A model generated the notes under the pieces. The model ran no database searches and was not told the DNA's origin. It saw nothing but the letters and a program-made list of their open reading frames with translations. 64,000 nucleotides of DNA from assembly GCF_028595305.1 (NCBI RefSeq), contig NZ_JAQQXS010000018.1, forward strand, positions 20,179 through 84,178. The letters are read 5' to 3'. Shown piece by piece: positions 55,282-64,000 of the stretch (positions are counted from its first letter, which is position 1; every line of letters starts with the position of its first letter). Position numbers and translations under genes: made by a program. Origin of the DNA: Roseateles koreensis (GTDB taxonomy: Bacteria > Pseudomonadota > Gammaproteobacteria > Burkholderiales > Burkholderiaceae_C).

Positions 55282-56487
55282 ATGGACAAGTTCGCTCAGA
55301 TGCCCCTCCTCACGCCCCCTGCCCGCCGCACCGCACCACAGCTTTTCCAGGACCTGGCTCATGGCTTGACCCAAATGGCCACTTTGACCAGCCTGATTGC
55401 CGCGCTCATGGGCGGTGGCTTCGCGGCCGAGGCCGCTGGGGCGACAGCCAAAGCGCACAAGGCTGCCAAAAACAAGTCCGTAAAAAAAGTGCATGACAAG
55501 GCGCCGCAGGCTTTTGGCGAACGTGCTGACTTGATGCAATTTGCGGATGAATTCGCCGCCCAGCAGCAATGGGACGAAGCCAGCCGCCTTCGTCTGCGCG
55601 AGCAATTGGCCCAAGCCCGCAGTACGCCTATCGTGCAGCGCCTCATCATGCCCGCAGCCGCTGGTCAGGCGAAGGACTGGCAAGCCTACCGCGCACGTTT
55701 CGTCGAGCCTCGGCGGCTTCAAGCGGGCCTCAAGTTCTGGGAGCAAAACGCCGATGCGCTCGCCCGCGCTGAAGCCCGTTTTGGCGTACCCGCCGAATTG
55801 ATTGCAGGCTTGATTGGCGTGGAAACTTTTTACGGCCAGATCACGGGCGGCTTTCGAGTCATCGACGCGCTGGCCACACTGAGCTTCGACTTCCCCACCG
55901 GCCGCAGCGATCGCAGCCCCTTCTTCCGCAATGAGCTGGCTGAATTTTTCAAGCTGTGCCACCGCGAGGCGCTCAATCCCGCTGAAATCAAAGGGAGCTT
56001 TGCCGGCGCCATGGGCTGGCCGCAGTTCATGCCCGGCAGTTGGAACCGCTATGCCATCGACTTCGACGGTGATGGCCGCGTCGACTTGATCCACAACCCT
56101 GCCGATGCCATCGGCAGCGTCGCCAACTATCTGGCTCAACAAGGGTGGCTGCCCGGCCTGCCCACCCATTTCAGTCTGCGCATGCCGGCCGACACCCAGG
56201 CCCGCGCCGCCCTGCTGACACCTGACATCAAACCCAGCTTCAGCATCCCCCAACTGCAAGCCCTGGGCGCTGTGCCGTCAGAAGCCGCACTCGACCACCC
56301 AGGCCCGCTGGCCGTGATCGAACTGCAAAACGGGACTGCAGCCCCGTCCTACTGGCTGGGCACCGACAACTTCTACGCCCTGACCCGCTACAACTGGTCC
56401 AGCTATTACGCCTTTGCGGTAATAGATTTGGGGCGAGCCCTGGCTGAGTTGCGCAAGGCAGCACAACAGTCGGCACCCGCCCGCTAA
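55282..56487 (+). CDS. mltB: Lytic murein transglycosylase B
   Basis: 401-aa peptidoglycan-cleaving enzyme (GH103). A hydrophobic N-terminal segment (about residues 32-50, FAAEAAGA) is probably an uncleaved or late signal, as no lipobox Cys is seen. The catalytic domain has LIGVETFYGQITGGFRVIDALATL with the catalytic Glu near 176, and GSFAGAMGWPQFMPGSW near 248. Its ATG is flush with the transglutaminase stop, tying wall cleavage to the MoxR-DUF58-TgpA operon. Its stop codon overlaps that of convergent comEC. Confidence 0.92.
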   Translation: MDKFAQMPLLTPPARRTAPQLFQDLAHGLTQMATLTSLIAALMGGGFAAEAAGATAKAHKAAKNKSVKKVHDKAPQAFGERADLMQFADEFAAQQQWDEASRLRLREQLAQARSTPIVQRLIMPAAAGQAKDWQAYRARFVEPRRLQAGLKFWEQNADALARAEARFGVPAELIAGLIGVETFYGQITGGFRVIDALATLSFDFPTGRSDRSPFFRNELAEFFKLCHREALNPAEIKGSFAGAMGWPQFMPGSWNRYAIDFDGDGRVDLIHNPADAIGSVANYLAQQGWLPGLPTHFSLRMPADTQARAALLTPDIKPSFSIPQLQALGAVPSEAALDHPGPLAVIELQNGTAAPSYWLGTDNFYALTRYNWSSYYAFAVIDLGRALAELRKAAQQSAPAR

Positions 56488-59063
56488 GGCTCAAAACCCG
56501 GCCATTCACCCGCGGGCGGTACCGGTTCCTCCACCCGAGGTTCAGGGCCAAACCGCGTGCTGCGGGTTGGCGCCTGCCATTGCCAGTAATGTGGAGCCAG
56601 AGCGCGTTGGCACAGGCCAGGGCTTGGGTCTTGGCTGCGCCATTGCCAAGCGCCGCAACTCGGTGAGTCGAACACCTGGATGCCTTGCGCCTGATAGCGA
56701 GACAGCACACTGGGCGCGGGGTGGCCGAAGCGGTTGAGATAGCCCGCTTGCACCACCGCCCATTGCGGGGCCACGGCGGCCAGAAAGGCGGCGGACGACG
56801 AAGTTTTGCTGCCGTGGTGCGGCACCAAAAGCATCTGGCTGCGAAGCGGGGCGCGCAGTTGCCCGGCAGCCAGTTGCGCCAGCAACGCTGATTCTTGTGG
56901 TGCCTCCAAGTCGCCAGCCAGCAAGGCGCTCGCGCCACTGGCGCTGCGCACGTGCAGCACACAAGACATGGCATTGCTTTTCAGGCCTTGCTCGTAGTGC
57001 GCCGGGCGCGGATGCAGCAACTCGAACTGAACGCCGTCCCAACTCCAGTGCTGCCCTTGTTCACAGCGGCGCAAATGCACGCCACGGCGGTGCGCGTCCG
57101 CAAGCAGTGCGTTGGAGGGCTCGAGCGAACTGTGCAACACCTCAACGGGCAAGCCCGCCATGAGCGAACCGGCGCCACCGACATGGTCGCTGTCGCGATG
57201 ACTGAGCATCAGCACATCCAGGCGATTCACCCCCAAGGCGTGGAGCAAAGGCAGCAGCACGCGGTCGCCCGCATCGATGCCCGGCGCAAGTTGAGGGCCG
57301 GTGTCGAACAAAAGCTGATGGTGAGCGGTGCGCACCAGCACCGCATTGCCCTGGCCGATATCGGCAGCCATGATTTCAAATTCACCGGCTTGCGGCTGCC
57401 AAGGCGCGGGCCACAGCAAAGGCAGCGCCAGGGGCAGGCCCAGCAAGCGCAATTGCCAAGGCAGCGGCATCACGCACAAGGCCCCGCCCAGCAGGCCGGC
57501 AAGCTGTGCCCAGACCGGCGCCACAGCCAGGCTCCACACGGCCCAGGGCCAAGCCGCCAAGGCATGCAAATAGGCCATCAAGGCGCTCACAGCCCAATCT
57601 GCGGGCACCCAAAGCACAGGCGTGAGCGCACCCGCCAGCGCCAGGGGCGCAACGACAAAGCTGACCAGCGGAATGGCGATCAAATTGGCCAGCAAGCCCA
57701 CCACCGAAATTTGCTGAAAAAACACCAGGCTGAGTGGCGCCAGCCCCAGTGTGGCCACCCATTGGCTCTGCAGCCCCGCCTTGATGTGGCCACGCCAACC
57801 CGGCACGGGCGCCTGGGCGCCGCCTCCACTGGCCATCAACAGCCCCACCGCCATGAATGACAGCCAAAAGCCGGCCTGGCACAGCGCCCAAGGGTCAATG
57901 GCGGTGACGATGACGGCGGCCAGCAACAAACTCAAAGGCCAGGGCCAACGCACCCCCAGGCTGCGCAACAAGGCCAGGCTCGCCAGCATCCACACGGTGC
58001 GCTGTGCAGGCACACCCCAGCCCGAAAACAAGGCGTAAGCGCCGGCAGCCATCACCCCGGCCCAGCGTGCGGCGCTAACCGCAGGCAAAACCAAACACGC
58101 CCGCCCGCTGCGCCGCCAAAGCCATGCGACAAGGCCTTGCATGCCCCAGGCGAACATCGTCACGTGAAGCCCACTGACAGAAAGCAAATGCGCCACGCCG
58201 GTGAGGCGAAACACCGCCCAGTCGTCTTTGCTGATGGCCGCCTGATCGCCCAGGCTCAACGCTGCAAGAATGCCCGCATGTGCGGGTTGATTCACCCGCT
58301 CATACAAAGCATCACGCAGGTGCTGCCGCCATGCATCGATGGATGTCCAGGGCGCCGCCGCCAAGCGTTGGGGGGCTGGCAGCGCTTGCGACCGCACGGT
58401 GCCGGTGGCCCGCACCCCTTGCTCGAACAACCACAACTCAGCATCAAACCCAAAGGGATTGACCAAACCATGGGCCTGCTTCAGGCGGAGCTGCAGTTGC
58501 CAGCGCTCGCCGACCATCAGCTTCGGCGGCGCCTCCTCGGCTTGAACGTACCAAGACAGCAAGATATGGGGCGGTACCCAGCGGGACAGGTCCTCGCCGG
58601 TCTGCGCGTCATGTGCCGAATCGATCTCAAACTCGAAGCGCAGGCCGCCTGCTCCTGTCATCCCTTGCAACACCGTAGGCAATGAGGCCACTTGCCCCTG
58701 CACCCGTACATCACGCCCCTCCCAGGCAGGCGGCAGGGATTGATCCAGCCGACTATGAGCCCGCCATGCCCCCTGCGCGAAAGACAGCCCACCCAGAGCA
58801 AGGCACAGACAAAGCAGCAGCCCGTGCGTCCAGACGCCAGGAGGAGACTTTCGCAAGCCCAGCAGAGAACCCAGCAGAAGCACACCGCCCAAGCCCGACA
58901 GCACCATGGTCAGGCACCATCCGGGCAGCGCCGGCAATTGCTGCAACACCGCCAAGCCGACCAAGCAAGCCAGGGCAGGCGCCGCAATATGCAGCGCAGA
59001 GAAATGCAGGCGGGCGGGCGGGGTAGAAGGCGGGATAGAAGGCGGGGTTCGGCCAACCGTCAT
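56484..59063 (-). CDS. comEC: DNA internalisation channel ComEC/Rec2
   Basis: 859-aa inner-membrane protein for uptake of transforming single-stranded DNA. N-terminal TM helices and an OB-like soluble part are followed by the Competence domain (LSVSGLHVTMFAWG near residue 295). A C-terminal metallo-beta-lactamase domain starts MAADIGQGNAVLVRT near 575 and contains SHRDSDHVGGAGSL near 636 and VPHHGSKTSSS near 757. The frame is intact, so the gene could support natural competence. It is convergent with mltB and divergent from the RidA-family gene. Confidence 0.94.
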   Translation of the reverse strand: MTVGRTPPSIPPSTPPARLHFSALHIAAPALACLVGLAVLQQLPALPGWCLTMVLSGLGGVLLLGSLLGLRKSPPGVWTHGLLLCLCLALGGLSFAQGAWRAHSRLDQSLPPAWEGRDVRVQGQVASLPTVLQGMTGAGGLRFEFEIDSAHDAQTGEDLSRWVPPHILLSWYVQAEEAPPKLMVGERWQLQLRLKQAHGLVNPFGFDAELWLFEQGVRATGTVRSQALPAPQRLAAAPWTSIDAWRQHLRDALYERVNQPAHAGILAALSLGDQAAISKDDWAVFRLTGVAHLLSVSGLHVTMFAWGMQGLVAWLWRRSGRACLVLPAVSAARWAGVMAAGAYALFSGWGVPAQRTVWMLASLALLRSLGVRWPWPLSLLLAAVIVTAIDPWALCQAGFWLSFMAVGLLMASGGGAQAPVPGWRGHIKAGLQSQWVATLGLAPLSLVFFQQISVVGLLANLIAIPLVSFVVAPLALAGALTPVLWVPADWAVSALMAYLHALAAWPWAVWSLAVAPVWAQLAGLLGGALCVMPLPWQLRLLGLPLALPLLWPAPWQPQAGEFEIMAADIGQGNAVLVRTAHHQLLFDTGPQLAPGIDAGDRVLLPLLHALGVNRLDVLMLSHRDSDHVGGAGSLMAGLPVEVLHSSLEPSNALLADAHRRGVHLRRCEQGQHWSWDGVQFELLHPRPAHYEQGLKSNAMSCVLHVRSASGASALLAGDLEAPQESALLAQLAAGQLRAPLRSQMLLVPHHGSKTSSSAAFLAAVAPQWAVVQAGYLNRFGHPAPSVLSRYQAQGIQVFDSPSCGAWQWRSQDPSPGLCQRALAPHYWQWQAPTRSTRFGPEPRVEEPVPPAGEWPGFEP

Positions 59064-59301
59064 CGGGACTCATTCATCATTCGGCAAGGCATGGCGCCGC
59101 AGAGTGGATTGCAGGGTGAACAATGGGTGAGCACCCCTCGGGCACTTCGGCTCGGTGTAGGATGCCCGCAAGCCTTCCATATTGCCCAAAGAAGCGCCCT
59201 GTGCGCATCGCGCCACGTCCCCAAAACCCGTTTTGGGTGCCGAGTATTTCCCCGTCTTTTACTTGGCGCTACCGCCCATTTCAATCGTTCAACCAGACCC
59301 C

Positions 59302-59787
59302 ATGAGCACCATGTCCAGCACCCCAACCTCCGTTTACGACCAACTGAACGCCCTGGGCATCACCCTGCCGCCGCTGGCCGTGCCCGCAGCCGCCTATGTG
59401 CCCTTTGTGCGAACCGGCAATTTGATCTTCATCTCCGGCCACATCGCCAAGAAAGACGGTAAAGCCTGGGTCGGCCAACTGGGCCGCGATGTGGACACCG
59501 CCACGGGCCGCGCCGCCGCCCGCGCCATCGGCATCGACCTGCTAGGCACGCTGCACGCTGCCGTGGGCGACCTGAACAAGGTGACACGCATTGTGAAGTT
59601 GATGAGCCTGGTCAACAGCACCGCTGAGTTCACTGAGCAGCACCTCGTGACCAACGGCTGTTCGGAGTTGATTGGCGAGGTGTTCGGGCCGGTCAAGGGC
59701 GCGCACGCCCGCAGTGCATTCGGAGTGGCGCAAATTCCCTTGGGCGCCTGCGTTGAAATCGAGATGATTGTTGAAGTCGAGGCTTGA
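59302..59787 (+). CDS. RidA/YjgF family protein
   Basis: 161-aa member of the Rid family (enamine/imine deaminase or a binding relative). Motifs include GNLIFISGHIAKKDGKAWVGQLG near residue 45 and AVGDLNKVTRIVKLMSLVNS near 95. The C-terminus is GACVEIEMIVEVEA. The catalytic Arg of true RidA falls in an 'HARSAFGVAQIPLGA' context near 138, so activity is plausible. The subgroup is longer than E. coli RidA (128 aa). MSTMSS at 59302 is chosen because the upstream in-frame extension lacks homology. It lies 11 nt before the chosen dsbB start. Confidence 0.88.
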   Translation: MSTMSSTPTSVYDQLNALGITLPPLAVPAAAYVPFVRTGNLIFISGHIAKKDGKAWVGQLGRDVDTATGRAAARAIGIDLLGTLHAAVGDLNKVTRIVKLMSLVNSTAEFTEQHLVTNGCSELIGEVFGPVKGAHARSAFGVAQIPLGACVEIEMIVEVEA

Positions 59788-59798
59788 GCACCCAAACA

Positions 59799-60290
59799 AT
59801 GTTTCTCAAAGCCTCCCCAATGCCAGCGCGCACGCTGGCCGCTGTCTGCCTGATCAGTCTCGCCGCCTTGGCCGCGGCCTTGGTCGCCCAGCACGGGTTT
59901 GGCGTCAAACCCTGCCCTTGGTGCGTGATGCAGCGGGGCATCTTCATGCTGATCGCCGGGGTGGCGGGCCTCGGGTGGCTGCTGCGCACGCAGCGCCCAG
60001 CGCGCCAGGTCGCCTTGCTGCTGGTGTTGGCGCTGAGCCTCGCGGGCGTGGCGTCCGCCTGGTTTCAGCACGAAGTTGCAGCCGCGCTGGCGTCCTGCGA
60101 CATGACGCTGGCCGATCGCATCCTGACCGCACTGGACCTCGAATCGCGGCTGCCCTCGGTCTTCATGGTCACGGCGTCGTGCGCGCAGGCGGCGGCCTAC
60201 CGTCTGCTGGGCTTACCCTATGAAGTCTGGAGCGGGCTGCTGTATGCCGCTTTCAGCATCGCCAGCATGATTGCAATGCGCAAGCGCTGA
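59799..60290 (+). CDS. dsbB: Disulfide bond formation protein DsbB
   Basis: About 163-aa four-TM quinone reductase that re-oxidises DsbA. The first redox pair CPWC is near residue 39 and the second pair is Cys in LASCDM and TASCAQ (about 92 and 123). The start is uncertain: ATG 59799, ATG 59820, or a TTG at 59784 overlapping the previous stop. It probably belongs to a short transcript with the RidA-family gene upstream. Confidence 0.93.
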   Translation: MFLKASPMPARTLAAVCLISLAALAAALVAQHGFGVKPCPWCVMQRGIFMLIAGVAGLGWLLRTQRPARQVALLLVLALSLAGVASAWFQHEVAAALASCDMTLADRILTALDLESRLPSVFMVTASCAQAAAYRLLGLPYEVWSGLLYAAFSIASMIAMRKR

Positions 60291-60356
60291 TGCGCGTCAA
60301 GGCGCCAGGCAAAAGGCCGGGCTAATCTCGCAGGATTGAGTCCTTGGAGCGCCTGC

Positions 60357-61691
60357 ATGACCTCGCCCTGCCCTACCGCCAAGCTGGAAGCCAGCCCAGA
60401 ACCCCGCACGCCTGCTCGGCACCCGCCCGAGGTGTTGGTCATCGGCGCCGGCCCCGTCGGCCTCAGCATGGCATGCGCGCTGGCTGATGCAGGGATCACC
60501 AGCGAAGTGCTGGAGGCATCGCCACTGCAAAGCCTCAGCGACCCAGTTGAAGATGGGCGAGAAATCGCCCTGACGCATCGAGGCGTTGGCCTGCTGCAAA
60601 CCTTGGGCCAGTGGCAAGATCTGCCCGCCGATGAAATTTCACCGCTGCGTGAAGCGTTTGTCTTCAACGGCCTGAGCCGCGCCGCACCAAGTGCTGCTGC
60701 GCCGGGTTCGCCCTCCTTGTTTGCGGCCTCGCTCGAATTCAATGCCGAAGGCTCCGGGCGAGATCACTTGGGGCAACTGGTGGCCAACCATCACTTGCGG
60801 CGCATTGCGTTCCAAGGAGCGCAAAAACGGGGCGACATGATCCGCATCCGCCCCGATGCCAAAGTCACCGGCCTCAGGTTGGAGGAGCAAAGCGCCAGCG
60901 TCAACCTGGCCAATGGCGAGACCCTCAGCGCCCCCCTGTTGATTGCGGCAGACAGCCGGTTTTCTTCCACGCGCCGCTGGGCGGGCATTGGCGCCGAGAT
61001 GCGCGACTTTGGCCGCAGCGTCATCGTCTGCCGGCTGCAACACAGTCTGCCCAACCAGGGCCGCGCGCTGGAATGTTTTCACTACGGCCACACCCTCGCG
61101 CTTCTGCCCTTGAATGGCCATCGCAGCTCCCTTGTTCTGACCCTGCGCGCCGACCATGCCACCGATATGCTGGGCTGGAGCGAAGCGCGCTTCATGCAAT
61201 GGGTGAGCGAGCAAGTGCAGGGTCGCTTGGGTGAATTGAGCCTTGCTGGGCCGCGCCACTTCTACCCCTTGGTGGCCACCTACGCACACCGGTTCGCCAG
61301 CCAGCGACTAGCTCTGATTGGGGACGCCGCCGTGGGCATGCACCCCGTCACGGCGCATGGCTACAACTTCGGGCTCTACGGCGTTGAGACGCTGGCGCAT
61401 ATTTTGAGTACCTCGAAAAAAGCGGGCCGAGACCTCGGCGATGCTGCCGGGCTGCAGCGTTATGCCGATCTGCACCGACGCCAGACCTGGCCCATTTACC
61501 AAGGCACCAATGCCGTGGTGAAACTGTTCACCAACGACCGGCCTGCCGCACGGGTGCTGCGCCGCGGCGTGCTCCAGGTTGCCCAACATCTGCCCCCCTT
61601 GAAGGCTGCCATCACCGCGCAACTCACCGGACGCAAACCACCCCTGCCGCCGCTGTTGCGCCAATTGATGCAACTGCGCGGTAACTTCTAA
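60357..61691 (+). CDS. FAD-dependent ubiquinone-ring hydroxylase, UbiM-like
   Basis: 444-aa flavoprotein monooxygenase of the UbiH/F/I/M family. The Rossmann motif VIGAGPVGLSMACALADAG is near residue 33, the second FAD-binding motif ALIGDAAVGMHPVTAHGYNFGL near 320. The AHG version of that motif, rather than the AGQGFNLG of UbiH, resembles UbiM as I recall it. UbiM enzymes can hydroxylate several ring positions. Alternatives are UbiH or UbiF-type specificity. It starts at 60357; a TTG at 60336 is also in frame. GCTAATCT upstream near 60322 may be the -10. Confidence 0.8.
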   Translation: MTSPCPTAKLEASPEPRTPARHPPEVLVIGAGPVGLSMACALADAGITSEVLEASPLQSLSDPVEDGREIALTHRGVGLLQTLGQWQDLPADEISPLREAFVFNGLSRAAPSAAAPGSPSLFAASLEFNAEGSGRDHLGQLVANHHLRRIAFQGAQKRGDMIRIRPDAKVTGLRLEEQSASVNLANGETLSAPLLIAADSRFSSTRRWAGIGAEMRDFGRSVIVCRLQHSLPNQGRALECFHYGHTLALLPLNGHRSSLVLTLRADHATDMLGWSEARFMQWVSEQVQGRLGELSLAGPRHFYPLVATYAHRFASQRLALIGDAAVGMHPVTAHGYNFGLYGVETLAHILSTSKKAGRDLGDAAGLQRYADLHRRQTWPIYQGTNAVVKLFTNDRPAARVLRRGVLQVAQHLPPLKAAITAQLTGRKPPLPPLLRQLMQLRGNF

Positions 61692-61699
61692 GCAGAATC

Positions 61700-61727
61700 A
61701 GCAGCCCTCGGTGAGCAGCCCTCGGTG
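61700..61727. repeat. Perfect 14-nt tandem duplication
   Basis: AGCAGCCCTCGGTG occurs twice back to back in the 46-nt gap between two convergent genes. It looks like a recent slippage event. Confidence 0.85.
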
Positions 61728-61737
61728 TTGTGTTGCA

Positions 61738-63669
61738 CTAGTGGCCTTGAACCGTGCCGTCGCGCCGCGGGTCGGCGGCGCCAAACCAACCTGACCCTTG
61801 GCGCTCGATCGCCTGGATGCCACTGCTCAGATCCGTCTGAATCACACGGTGCCCACGGGCCTGCAGAGCCTCCACCGTGGCAACAGGAAACATACCCTGC
61901 TCCAGCAGCAAAGGCCCGTTGAAAGCCCCGAAATTCGGCAAGGCCACCGCCTTTTGAAGGTTCATGCCCCAGTCGTGTGTGGCCAATAGCGTCTTGGCCA
62001 CATAGTGAATGATGGCCGGCCCGCCGGGTGCACCCAGGGTCATCAACAGCGGTCCCCGCGCGAGCGGCCCCTGCCCTGGCTCAAACACCAGCGTCGGGCT
62101 CATGCTGGAGCGCGGCCTTTTGCCGGGCTCCACACGGTTGGCAACCGGGCGCCCCTGCGCATCGCGTGGGTTGAGCGCAAAGTCTGTCAGTTGGTTGTTC
62201 AGCAAAAAACCGCCGGGCAGCCCGGTGCCGCCGTCACTCATGATGCGCGAGCCAAAGCCTGCCTCGATGGAGGTGGTCATCGCCAGCGCGTGGCCTCGCC
62301 CGTCGACGATGCTGAGATGGCTCGTGCCATGCTCGGGCTGTGCCGCCTGGGGCGCCCAACTCATGCGCGGCGACTGGGCGGGCGCCGGCTGCCCGGCATG
62401 GGCCGCGCCCAGGCTGCGCGGGCCGATCAGGCTCATGCGCTCATTCAAATATGCCGAGGCCAACAAATGGCGCCAGTCGCCGCCCGGAGCGGGCACAAAA
62501 TCTGGGTCCGCAATGTACTGCGCCCGGTCCGCGAAGGCCAGATTGGACACCTCGGCATAACGGTGCAACCACGCGGCACCGGGAATCCCCTGCGACAAAG
62601 CCTGCGCCGCGTCCTGCTCAGGCAGCATGCCGAGAATCTGCATCAACGTCAGTTGCCCGGAGGACGGCGGCGGAAAGCCGCAAACCTGCCACGCACCGTT
62701 TCCGTTTCCGCTCACGGCATGGGATGCCAAGCGCCATTCCACACACAGCGGTTGGCGAAAACGCGGTTGGTAAGCCGCCAGATCCGCCTCGCTCAACAGC
62801 CCCGGGTTGAAAGCATGGCCACGCACGCGGTGAACGATGTCTTGCGCCACCCGGCCTGTCAAAAAAGCATCGGCGCCGCCCTGGGCCACTTGCCGGTACA
62901 CGGTGGCCAAGGCGGGGTTGCGCATCACATGCCCGGCAGGCCAAGGTTTGTGCTGCGCATCAAAAAAGTAGGTCCCGGCCTGCGGGTCTTGCTGCAGAAA
63001 ACGCTCGTCGGTCAACAATTTCGCACTGCGCGCAGTCAGTGGATAGCCCTGCTCGCACAAACGAATGGCCGGTTCGAACAAGCGGGCCCAAGGCAGGCTT
63101 CCAAAGCGCGCATGAGCTTGCTCCAGCATGCGCAAAAGGCCAGGCGTGCCCACCGAGCGGCCGCCCACTACCGCTTGTGCATACGACATCGGCTGGCCCG
63201 TTGGCAGCACAAACAAGCGCTCATCCGCACCTGCAGGCGCGGTTTCACGCCCGTCAACAGCGCTCAGGCTACTGCCATCCCAATACATCAAGAAGGCACC
63301 GCCACCGATGCCGCTGGACTGTGGCTCCACCAGGCCCAGCACCAACTGCGCAGCGATGCCCGCGTCCATGGCCGTGCCGCCGGCGTCCAACATCTCAAGC
63401 CCGGCAGCCGCCGCCAGCGGGTGTGCGGCAGCCACCGCTTGCCGCGCGAAATACCAGCCCGGCTTGTCTTGCCAATCACTGGCTGCCTCCGGCTGTTGCA
63501 GGGGCGGAGCAGCCGCCGAGACGCTGGTCTGGCCTTCAGGGCTCAGTCCTTCGCCTTGTTGTGACACGGCACAGCCCAGAATCAACGGAGCCATGGCCAT
63601 GGCCAACTTGCGACCTAAGCACCAGGGCGCCCGTTGATGATGAGATAAAAACAGATCCAATGACAGCAT
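61738..63669 (-). CDS. ggt: Gamma-glutamyltransferase, probable lipoprotein
   Basis: 643-aa Ntn hydrolase degrading glutathione and gamma-glutamyl peptides in the periplasm. The large-subunit landmarks GGTAMDAGIAAQLVLGLVEPQSSGIGGGAF lie near residues 97-126. Autocleavage and the catalytic Thr fall at Thr449 in PEHGTSHLS, starting the small subunit. SDGGTGLPGGFLLNNQ and GAPGGPAIIHY follow. The N-terminus has a basic region, the hydrophobic stretch AMAMAPLILG and Cys33 in a near-lipobox (ILGC), suggesting lipid anchoring. GGGGAGG about 10 nt before the ATG supports the start at 63669. Confidence 0.93.
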   Translation of the reverse strand: MLSLDLFLSHHQRAPWCLGRKLAMAMAPLILGCAVSQQGEGLSPEGQTSVSAAAPPLQQPEAASDWQDKPGWYFARQAVAAAHPLAAAAGLEMLDAGGTAMDAGIAAQLVLGLVEPQSSGIGGGAFLMYWDGSSLSAVDGRETAPAGADERLFVLPTGQPMSYAQAVVGGRSVGTPGLLRMLEQAHARFGSLPWARLFEPAIRLCEQGYPLTARSAKLLTDERFLQQDPQAGTYFFDAQHKPWPAGHVMRNPALATVYRQVAQGGADAFLTGRVAQDIVHRVRGHAFNPGLLSEADLAAYQPRFRQPLCVEWRLASHAVSGNGNGAWQVCGFPPPSSGQLTLMQILGMLPEQDAAQALSQGIPGAAWLHRYAEVSNLAFADRAQYIADPDFVPAPGGDWRHLLASAYLNERMSLIGPRSLGAAHAGQPAPAQSPRMSWAPQAAQPEHGTSHLSIVDGRGHALAMTTSIEAGFGSRIMSDGGTGLPGGFLLNNQLTDFALNPRDAQGRPVANRVEPGKRPRSSMSPTLVFEPGQGPLARGPLLMTLGAPGGPAIIHYVAKTLLATHDWGMNLQKAVALPNFGAFNGPLLLEQGMFPVATVEALQARGHRVIQTDLSSGIQAIERQGSGWFGAADPRRDGTVQGH

Positions 63670-64000
63670 GACCGTGTGCCTCCCCGCATAGGCGGCCGAG
63701 TGTGCCTGAGATTGGCTGAGCCCCAGCCACCCCGATTCACCTTGGTCCGACGCCTTGCGTCAAAGCAAGGCAGCACAAACCGAGCACCCGCAATTTACAA
63801 ATAAGCTCGCCAGCTCAATCGCCACCATTTGTCACCACCCGACAGCAAGCCACGCATTTCAAGCGCCGGCCCCTATCAACCCGTCCCCTAAAGCCGGGAC
63901 AAACGCCCTCAAACACCCCACATCCCCCCAAGTTGACGCGCACCTGAGCGCTGTGTCGCCTTGACCGGCTCCGCTTAGCTCTCTACGGTCATTGTTCGAC
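63670..64000. other. Noncoding stretch upstream of ggt, to window end
   Basis: 331 nt. The first bases hold the ggt ribosome site (GGGGAGG on the minus strand) and a TATGCG sequence that may be part of its promoter. I see no convincing gene in the rest: a 69-codon frame at 63755-63964 has no recognisable features. A further gene may begin beyond the window. Confidence 0.5.

Noticed and set aside
54457..56259. 600-codon minus-strand open frame
   Set aside because: Antisense to tgpA-like and mltB genes; shadow frame.

Overview
The window looks like a chromosomal segment from a betaproteobacterium of the order Burkholderiales, most likely Comamonadaceae. I infer this from the high GC content, the serC-pheA-tyrA-aroA/cmk-rpsA-ihfB-lapA-lapB order with a fused aroA-cmk, a small Trp-rich Burkholderiales protein, a UbiM-like hydroxylase, and recurrent TAGAAT/TACAAT -10 boxes. 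It is dense and almost entirely core-like. I see no insertion sequence, prophage, CRISPR array, rRNA or tRNA. No genus can be fixed from sequence reading alone.

Layout. 1-1922 (minus): gph (cut by the window edge), ubiG and ompA. 2190-13167 (plus): gyrA, a secreted DUF2059 protein, then the mixed-function supraoperon serC, pheA, tyrA, aroA-cmk, rpsA, ihfB. 13202-23510 is an envelope/LPS block. lapA and lapB (control of LPS synthesis) are translationally coupled to a heptosyltransferase and three further glycosyltransferase-like genes. They face the heptose-nucleotide operon gmhA-hldA-hldC-gmhB on the minus strand, and msbA diverges from gmhA. 23534-28521: patatin-like lipase and dnaE. 28560-33399: a PhnD-C-E-E type ABC transporter divergent from selD, probably a selenium-oxyanion importer feeding selenophosphate synthesis. 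33473-37765: OmpA-like membrane protein, small Trp-rich protein, cytochrome c, acsA and a YqhA-family protein. 37785-43930 (minus): a complete Mnh/Pha/Mrp cation/proton antiporter operon with a fused A+B subunit. 44123-50064: class I fumarase, a two-domain M16 peptidase and an MscS channel. 50196-56487: an HDAC-like deacetylase divergent from a tightly coupled MoxR-DUF58-transglutaminase-MltB operon. 56484-63669: comEC, a RidA-family gene, dsbB, a UbiM-like hydroxylase and ggt.

The most noteworthy points are regulatory or contextual. (i) An intrinsic-terminator-like hairpin with a U-tract lies between a plausible promoter and the first gene of the Mrp operon, inside an in-frame upstream extension of that gene. 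(ii) The transporter sits beside selD. (iii) Three unassigned glycosyltransferases are co-transcribed with lapAB. (iv) Several genes (dnaE, lapA, the moxR-type gene) have a -10 box only 5-9 nt before ATG, which suggests leaderless or near-leaderless mRNAs. (v) Structured leaders precede rpsA and ihfB. I did not find a clearly undescribed multi-gene defence or metabolic system. The selD-linked transporter and the antiporter leader are the best candidates for new biology.
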